The translations under genes were made by a program, and so were the position numbers. The notes under the pieces were generated by a model. The model saw only the letters and a program-made list of their open reading frames with translations. It ran no database searches and was not told the origin of the DNA. From the NCBI RefSeq assembly GCF_000613805.1, contig NZ_BAJR01000001.1, positions 248,001 through 312,000 on the forward strand: a stretch of 64,000 nt of DNA, given 5' to 3'. This document shows positions 58,601 through 64,000 of this stretch, one piece after another (the first letter of the stretch is position 1; each line of letters begins with the position of its first letter). The stretch comes from Phocaeicola paurosaccharolyticus JCM 15092 (GTDB lineage: Bacteria > Bacteroidota > Bacteroidia > Bacteroidales > Bacteroidaceae).

Positions 58601-59494
58601 TTATCCCAGAGCAATTCCCAATGATAGTAACAGACCAAAAATAAAAATGTTCCGTCCGGTTTTTCCTAGGACTCTGTTAAGTTCTTTACCTTTCCCAATT
58701 CTGACCATTTCATTCCATGTTAATATATGAGGTATTAAGTAGATTTGTGGCAGTATTGCAGCCCAATATAGTCCATTAAATGCAAAGTACCAGCATAGCT
58801 CCGCTGCTATTACTCCTGTGATTAAATAGAGCGCCTTTCCTGAACTGGCACCCATCTTTACTATTAAGGTTTTTTTGCCGTTCTGCTTATCCTGTTCAAA
58901 GTCTCTGTAGTTGTTAACCATCAAGAGTGAATCAATAACGATACCGCAGGCTAGTGAAGCTATAGTGATGCTACTTGTCCATGTATGCGACATCACATAA
59001 TAAGTGCAACCGACAGGAATAAACCCAAAAAATATTATAACTAGTAAGTCTCCCCACCCATGATATGCCAGAGGATATGGTCCTGCTGTATAGAGGAAGG
59101 CGAAAATGATACATAATATGCCAACCGGTATCATTTCAAGACCGCCGAAAAATAGCAGAAAGAAACCTATAAGAGATGCTGTCATGGTTGTGAATGCAAT
59201 ACCTCGTTTCATGGCTTCAGTACTTATCCATCCTTGAGTACAAGCTCTTTTAGGACCAAGTCGGTCCTCTCCGTCAGAACCTTTTATAAAATCGAATAGG
59301 TCGTTTATGAAGTTGGCATCTATCTGCATTAGGAATGCAAAGATGAAACACAATATGGCAGGTGTAAAGGCGAAGTATCCATCATTATATGCCAAAGAAG
59401 AGCCTATTAGTACAGGAACCGCTGCTCCAGATAGAGTTTTAGGCCTAGATGCTAAAATCCATGCTTTTACAGAATTTATTTTAATCTCTTTCAT
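58601..59494 (-). CDS. menA: 1,4-dihydroxy-2-naphthoate polyprenyltransferase (UbiA family)
   Basis: A 297-residue integral-membrane prenyltransferase with eight or nine helices. The first aspartate-rich site is NFINDLFDFIKGSDGED, and the second is seen in NNYRDFEQDKQNGKKT. MenA attaches the polyprenyl tail in menaquinone synthesis, and the GPKRACTQGWIS segment is characteristic of MenA within UbiA proteins. Other men genes are not in the window. Its -7 box is at 59513-59520. Confidence 0.9.
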   Translation of the reverse strand: MKEIKINSVKAWILASRPKTLSGAAVPVLIGSSLAYNDGYFAFTPAILCFIFAFLMQIDANFINDLFDFIKGSDGEDRLGPKRACTQGWISTEAMKRGIAFTTMTASLIGFFLLFFGGLEMIPVGILCIIFAFLYTAGPYPLAYHGWGDLLVIIFFGFIPVGCTYYVMSHTWTSSITIASLACGIVIDSLLMVNNYRDFEQDKQNGKKTLIVKMGASSGKALYLITGVIAAELCWYFAFNGLYWAAILPQIYLIPHILTWNEMVRIGKGKELNRVLGKTGRNIFIFGLLLSLGIALG

Positions 59495-59512
59495 TATACA
59501 TCGTTTATATTA

Positions 59513-59520
59513 CAAAGATA
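59513..59520 (-). promoter_or_regulatory. -7 box of the menA-like gene
   Basis: Minus strand TATCTTTG, exact TAnnTTTG match, 18 bases before the ATG at 59494. Confidence 0.55.
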
Positions 59521-59561
59521 CGTTGATAGAGTAATAAATTCAATAAATGGTGATATTTTAT

Positions 59562-59569
59562 TATTTTTG
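59562..59569 (+). promoter_or_regulatory. -7 box of the metallophosphoesterase gene
   Basis: TATTTTTG matches TAnnTTTG and ends only five bases before the ATG at 59575, so the message would be leaderless or nearly so. Confidence 0.5.
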
Positions 59570-59574
59570 CCGAT

Positions 59575-60411
59575 ATGTCTATATCTAAGTGTAATATTGT
59601 TGTTGCTCTGCTTATTGCAGTCATTTGTACCTCTTGTGCTACAGCCTCTTTCTCGAAATATAAGGGGGTGGGAAGAGTGAAGAGATATGAATTGTATAGT
59701 AAAGACCTACCTGATGAGTTTGATGGAACTAAGGTCGCTTTTGCATCCGATTTTCATTATAAGAGTAAGCTTACTTACAAGAGATTAGGTGGAGTGGTGC
59801 GAGCAATAAACTCTGTGAATCCTGATATCCTCATTCTAGGAGGAGATTATCCTGGGAAGAGTGAAGGGCAAGATATGGATACTCTATTTTATTATATTTC
59901 TAAAGTCAGGACAAAATATGGAACATTTGCTGTCCGAGGGAACCACGAATCAGGATCCGTTTACCAACAGATCATGATCGCTTTTAAAAAGTATGGGATT
60001 ACTTGCCTGGAAGATGAAGGAAGATTTATAAATGGCGATAGTTCACATATAGTAGTTGCAGGAGTGAAGAACTCATTCGATACGTTGTCATACAATAAAT
60101 CTATTTCGCAGAAATATGGGAGTGATGAATTTGTGATACTTGTTTCTCATTCTCCAGATTATGCTCAGATTAAGGATGTCTCTAATGCTGATCTTGTCTT
60201 GAGTGGACATACCCACGGAGGACAAATAACCCTGTTTAAAAAGCTTGCTCCGATAACAAACTCAAGATATGGTACCTCTTTTCTTACTGGTTTAAAACAT
60301 AACAATAAAGGTATTCCAATAATAATAACCAATGGAGTAGGAACATCCAGAAGAAAAGTTCGCATTTTTACCCCTAGTGAGGTAGTGATTGTTACTCTTC
60401 ATAAAGAGTAG
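59575..60411 (+). CDS. Metallophosphoesterase, membrane-anchored or lipoprotein (YaeI/YkuE-like)
   Basis: A 278-residue calcineurin-fold phosphoesterase. The metal-binding blocks are FASDFHYKSKL (D-x-H), ILGGDYPGKSE (GDxxG), VRGNHESGS (GNHE), VSHSPDYAQ and LSGHTHGGQITLF (GHTH). The N-terminus is hydrophobic and has cysteines in CTSCATAS that could be a lipobox. YkuE-like enzymes sit at the outer face of the membrane; the substrate is unknown. Confidence 0.9.
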   Translation: MSISKCNIVVALLIAVICTSCATASFSKYKGVGRVKRYELYSKDLPDEFDGTKVAFASDFHYKSKLTYKRLGGVVRAINSVNPDILILGGDYPGKSEGQDMDTLFYYISKVRTKYGTFAVRGNHESGSVYQQIMIAFKKYGITCLEDEGRFINGDSSHIVVAGVKNSFDTLSYNKSISQKYGSDEFVILVSHSPDYAQIKDVSNADLVLSGHTHGGQITLFKKLAPITNSRYGTSFLTGLKHNNKGIPIIITNGVGTSRRKVRIFTPSEVVIVTLHKE

Positions 60412-60422
60412 TATAGATACAA

Positions 60423-60453
60423 TAAAAGCAGATACATTATGTACCTGCTTTTA
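60423..60453. terminator. Terminator between the phosphoesterase and fucosidase genes
   Basis: TAAAAGCAGATAC / GTACCTGCTTTTA around a 5-base loop. It lies between convergent genes and is usable from both sides. Confidence 0.8.
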
Positions 60454-60476
60454 CTGTAATAATATCTCTGAATCTC

Positions 60477-62233
60477 TTAGTTTATTTTGAAAGCTATTGC
60501 TGTCTTACAAGGCATATTGCCTGAGTATGTAATTTCCAAACAATCTTTATTCTGTTGCCATTTCACTTTTGTGTTGCTTCCAAGAAGAGTAACCTTTCTT
60601 ACTTTCTCTACGCTGCTTCCCAAAGAGTTAATCTTTATAGTATCTCCAGATTTAGGTAATGCCATACAGAAGGCATATAGTGAGCCATTTTTACCTACTG
60701 AGAAGCGAATGTCCTGAGCAGTAAACTTAAAGTCTGCCTGATTTTTGCCAAGTCCTCCTCCAGGTAGCTTTTTAAGTTTCCCATTTATCATTTCTCCCTC
60801 TCCTAAAGTCTTCCAGGCATGGCTACCATATATAGCTTCTCCGTTAATTTTCAACCATTTGCCGACCTCCTCAAGCATTTCCTCACATTTGTCTTCTATT
60901 GAACCATCAGGACGCATTGGAATATTTAGTGCTACATTGCCATCGCGACTAATAGCTTCGATAATAAAACGTATCATAGAGTTTGAATCGTATGTGAATC
61001 CAGGGGCATAAAACCAGTCGCCAACAGGAGCTTCACGAATCCAAGGCTGTGTAGTGTCAATATTATCAGGGAAATCAAATTCTGCTGTGTTTACCGAACC
61101 ATTTGTTGGACGACGGAATTTTATAATGCTGAATGTATTTACTTTTCCACGAGTCTTTAAGCAACGGTTATAATAGTCAGCCATAACAACCTGCATTGCA
61201 TTGCACTTATAACCTGTCCCGGTTCCGTTACCAGTGAATGGTCCTTGAACAGTACCATCGGTATATATGAAATCAGGGTCATAGTTGGCTGTAACATCCA
61301 TCATTCTAAGAGCCCATTGAGTGGCATACCATTTGCATATTCTAGATGTCTCCAGAATATACCTGCATTTGCAGGTGACCATGGTGAATTAGCCTTTTCA
61401 GCTACGCTATCATATTCACGAAGATTGATTCCATAAAGTCTTCTTGGGTCAAGACCTTCCCACCATTTGCCTTTTCCATCTGCTAGTGTAAGATTCCCGT
61501 CGTAAGGGACTCCTTTCTTATCTCCATAGGTGTCGCTCTGAAAAGCAGTTTGCCACCACCACCATGTATATTCGTGGTGGAAAGTTACTCCATAATGCAT
61601 CTTTTGCTTTTTACAAGCGTTCACCCATTCCCTAAGTAAGTCTCGTTTAGGACCAACATTTACAGAATTCCATGGCTGATAGCGTGAATTCCACAAATCA
61701 TAGTTGTCATGATGTACTCCTTGAATCATCAAAAAACGTGCTCCCGCTTTCTTATATAGTGCAGTAAGGCGCTGAGGGTCGAGTTTTGTAGGGTTCCAAT
61801 CTCTTAGTACCTCTTTGTAACCAACTTCTGAAGGATGCCCATAGCGTTTTAAATGATTGTTATATGCATTGCTGCCTTGCGTGTATAATTTTCTTGCATA
61901 CCAATCGCCACTTTCTCCAGCAGCTTGTGGACCAAAATGCACCCAAAATCCTATTTTAGCTTCACGTAGCCATTCCGGTTCCCCAGGGTAGTTAGATTCT
62001 ATAGATTCCCAACTAGGTTTAAATGGTCCGTCAGTAATAGGTATATCGAGTTGAACTTCTTTGAAGGTGTTGCTATCTTCAAGTTTTACCATATTTTCTT
62101 TCAGTGCTGTAGGAACCTCAGGGAAAGGAGGGAGCTCTGGAAGTTGAACAGTTCCAGACTTCTGAGCACAAACTGAAGAAGCCATGCATAGTCCGGCTGT
62201 AAGTACGATTGATTTAATATTAATGTAATTCAT
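60477..62233 (-). CDS. GH29 alpha-L-fucosidase, secreted (frameshifted in this sequence)
   Basis: The enzyme removes alpha-linked L-fucose from glycans. The ATG at 62233 begins a signal peptide (MNYINIKSIVLTAGLCMASS). The first frame shows KIGFWVHFGPQAAGESGDWY, GVHHDNYDLWNSRYQPWNSV and HHEYTWWWWQ and is conserved up to WRHLEYAN, then goes out of frame. The other frame continues WYATQWALRMMDVTANYDPD with the nucleophile region FIYTDG and a C-terminal beta domain. One base added at the AAA near 61332-61334 unites them into about 585 residues. A deletion error is likely. The AraC regulator at 62335 is divergent, and the promoter is at 62269-62276. Confidence 0.9.
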
Positions 62234-62268
62234 GATTGCATAAAATAAAAAAGATATATTTTTGAACA

Positions 62269-62276
62269 CAAATGTA
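62269..62276 (-). promoter_or_regulatory. -7 box of the fucosidase gene
   Basis: Minus strand TACATTTG matches TAnnTTTG. It overlaps an in-frame upstream start at 62269, which excludes that codon and supports 62233. Confidence 0.55.
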
Positions 62277-62334
62277 CTTTTTCTGTATTATGAAACAATA
62301 TTAGATATGAAAATATGAATAAAGTAACCATAAT

Positions 62335-63234
62335 ATGCAATTAAAAGTCGATATATGTAAAATGCAAAAAAATAATATCTTATCTGATTGCCGAGATATA
62401 CTATTGTTGGCAGTAGGCAATGCTCGGCATAATGGTGATTGGAATTATGGTCCAATAAACAGTTGCTTTACACGCGTCTATTATGTTTATGAAGGAAGAG
62501 CAACTGTTCATATAAATGGTAGAATGATGGAACTTCTACCAGATCATCTTTATATCATCCCACCATTTGTGACTCATATTGATAGATGTGATGGAGTGTT
62601 TGGTCATTACTATGTTCATTTTCTTGACAAAGACCATAGATTGTTACATCTCTATTCTAATTATGATTTGCCTTTTGAGATAGACTCATCTCTATTCGAT
62701 AGACAAGTTATTGAAAGATTGTGTGAGTTGTGTGCTGATATGTATATACGCGATTCGCATCCTGAAACATATGAGAATGACATTCAGATTCAGAATGTAA
62801 TAGCAAAGTATAACGCACTTTCTGAATTCAACAAAATAGAGATCTATTCTTTGCTACTTACCTTGATTACCCGTTTTTTGGAAAAATCATCTAAAAAGAA
62901 CGGCATTAAGGATGATCGTATTAAAAGAACATTGCAAACTATAGGGTCTGATATTTCACTTCCTATATCTATAGATAAGTTGGCGAATGGTGTGGCATTA
63001 GGGAAGGACCGATTTATAAGACTATTCAAACAAGAAGTGGGAGAGACACCGGTAAGATACATTATGAAACAAAAAATTGAGCGAGCTCAAATATTACTTA
63101 CTTCTTCTGATATGCGTATAAAAGAGATTGCTTATTCGCTTGGATTTACCTCTGAGGCATACTTCGACCGTGTTTTCTTATTATATGTTCATTTGAGTCC
63201 AACAGATTTTCGCAGGCAAAATTATACTGTTTGA
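62335..63234 (+). CDS. AraC-family transcriptional regulator
   Basis: A 299-residue regulator with an N-terminal cupin-like sugar-binding domain (VYEGRATVHINGRMMELLPD, then YIIPPFVTHID) and a C-terminal pair of helix-turn-helix motifs (SIDKLANGVALGKDRFIRLF, and RIKEIAYSLGFTSEAYFDRV). It is divergently transcribed from the GH29 fucosidase with about 100 bases between them, so it probably controls that gene in response to fucose or a related glycan; the ligand is inferred. Confidence 0.92.
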   Translation: MQLKVDICKMQKNNILSDCRDILLLAVGNARHNGDWNYGPINSCFTRVYYVYEGRATVHINGRMMELLPDHLYIIPPFVTHIDRCDGVFGHYYVHFLDKDHRLLHLYSNYDLPFEIDSSLFDRQVIERLCELCADMYIRDSHPETYENDIQIQNVIAKYNALSEFNKIEIYSLLLTLITRFLEKSSKKNGIKDDRIKRTLQTIGSDISLPISIDKLANGVALGKDRFIRLFKQEVGETPVRYIMKQKIERAQILLTSSDMRIKEIAYSLGFTSEAYFDRVFLLYVHLSPTDFRRQNYTV

Positions 63235-63254
63235 TAGTATGGGCAGGGATGATT

Positions 63255-63857
63255 CTAGTAGAAAAGAGTTTTATTTATGCCATGCTTTTTCAACTCTGTA
63301 TATACTTTTTCAGGAAGAAAGAAACGAAGGTCCTTTCCCTCAATGAAGCTTTCGCGAATAAAGGTTGAACTGATTTCTATTATAGGAGAATTGGTGATTT
63401 TTACGTTCTTGGGGAGATTTAGTTCATCAATTTCATATCCTCCACGTGGATATACAAAAATCTCGAAAGAGTCGATTATCTTATCTGCATCTTTCCATTT
63501 ATTGAAAACCTGCCAGTTGTCAGCCCCAATAATTAGAGTGAAAAGCCTGTCAGGATAACTCTCCTTAAGTTTCTGGAGAGTATTTATAGAATATGAAGGA
63601 CGTGGCAGGTAGAATTCAATATCAGACACCTTAAATTTAGGGTATTCATCAATGGCAAGTTGCATGAGTTTTAATCTTAGCTCATCTGACATGAGTTCAG
63701 ACTCATTCTTGAAAGGATTATGCGGTGAAACCATAAACCACACCTCATCTAGCTTTTCGAACTCACATATGTAGTTGGCAATAGCCAGATGACCTATATG
63801 TGGAGGATTGAATGATCCTCCGAATATGCCTGTTCTTATTTTGCCTTTTTTCTCCAT
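63255..63857 (-). CDS. nadD: Nicotinate-nucleotide adenylyltransferase
   Basis: NadD adenylates nicotinate mononucleotide in NAD synthesis. The 200-residue protein begins [20 protein letters not shown] with the HxGH nucleotidyltransferase motif, has [12 protein letters not shown] and [13 protein letters not shown] in the centre, and ends with ISSTFIRE, the ISSTxIR signature. The start overlaps the small membrane protein upstream by 22 bases. Confidence 0.96.
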   Translation of the reverse strand: MEKKGKIRTGIFGGSFNPPHIGHLAIANYICEFEKLDEVWFMVSPHNPFKNESELMSDELRLKLMQLAIDEYPKFKVSDIEFYLPRPSYSINTLQKLKESYPDRLFTLIIGADNWQVFNKWKDADKIIDSFEIFVYPRGGYEIDELNLPKNVKITNSPIIEISSTFIRESFIEGKDLRFFLPEKVYTELKKHGINKTLFY

Positions 63858-64000
63858 AGATGGAAATTTACAGCCTGACCTATGACTACTACAACCATAA
63901 GTATAGCGATAAAATAGTTAGCTCTTTCTATAGCCATGTAGCAAACAACTGAAGCAGCTATTGCTATGAGTATAGTCAAAACTAACATAATATTGGCCAT
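63836..64000 (-). CDS. Small membrane protein, possibly incomplete at the window edge
   Basis: An ATG at the last three bases of the window opens 54 codons ([20 protein letters not shown] at the start, ending [10 protein letters not shown]). The product has two hydrophobic segments separated by a short ERAN loop, with a basic C-terminus. It overlaps the nadD start by 22 bases on the same strand, so it probably belongs to the same operon. A longer N-terminus could lie beyond the window. I do not recognise the family. Confidence 0.5.
   Translation of the reverse strand: MANIMLVLTILIAIAASVVCYMAIERANYFIAILMVVVVIGQAVNFHLWRKKAK

Overview
The window is an AT-rich chromosomal segment from a member of the Bacteroidales (Bacteroidota), probably a gut-type relative of Bacteroides, Phocaeicola or Prevotella. 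The reasons are the gene families and their order, promoters of the Bacteroides type (-7 box TAnnTTTG, often just ahead of the start codon), near absence of Shine-Dalgarno sequences, and lineage-typical genes such as a DUF6377 regulator, a DUF4292 lipoprotein, a CBM20-GH77 amylomaltase and a glycine-lipid acyltransferase pair. No rRNA, prophage, insertion sequence or CRISPR array is visible; one tRNA (Glu, anticodon TTC) is present.

Layout. 1-7.0 kb: alpha-glucan use (partial SusA-like GH13 enzyme, DUF6377 membrane regulator, SLC45-type sugar transporter, amylomaltase). 7.2-11.1 kb: gyrB, rpsT, tRNA-Glu, recO. 11.2-27.2 kb: a complete division and cell-wall cluster on the minus strand, mraZ-rsmH-ftsL-ftsI-murE-mraY-murD-ftsW-murG-murC-ftsQ-ftsA-ftsZ followed by a yqeY-like gene, with direct repeats in the mraZ promoter that look like MraZ operators. 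27.5-29.3 kb: two acyltransferases. 29.4-29.7 kb: a non-coding interval with a promoter, a 22-bp repeat family folding into three successive hairpins and a terminator, i.e. a candidate unannotated RNA. 29.7-38.7 kb: dgt, dut, an operon of a TPR lipoprotein, a DUF4292 lipoprotein and an EnvC-like protein, an M20 deacetylase and a long-chain acyl-CoA synthetase. 38.8-48.6 kb: prfB, a 43-residue membrane protein, CYTH protein, ECF sigma factor, VanZ-like protein, NSS symporter, HhH protein, alkaline phosphatase, MATE transporter, purB. 48.7-55.8 kb: an RluB-type pseudouridine synthase with a long disordered head, asnS, a zeta-toxin-like ATPase with a small partner, then rplM-rpsI-rpsB-tsf with structured leader regions. 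55.9-64 kb: DUF2007, SUI1, rex-FAH-ispF, menA-like, a phosphoesterase, a GH29 alpha-L-fucosidase facing an AraC regulator, nadD, and a small membrane protein at the edge.

The most important technical observation is that seven genes (DUF6377 regulator, gyrB, recO, dgt, acyl-CoA synthetase, HhH protein, GH29 fucosidase) are each interrupted by what looks like loss of exactly one base, mostly in or beside a short homopolymer, while the sequence on both sides stays conserved. Several are housekeeping genes, so sequence or assembly error is more likely than gene decay. They are annotated here as single genes across the break.

The most interesting candidates for new biology are the repeat-hairpin RNA at 29.5 kb, the MraZ repeats lying between the -33 and -7 promoter elements, the leader structures ahead of rplM and rpsB, and the zeta-toxin-like gene pair.
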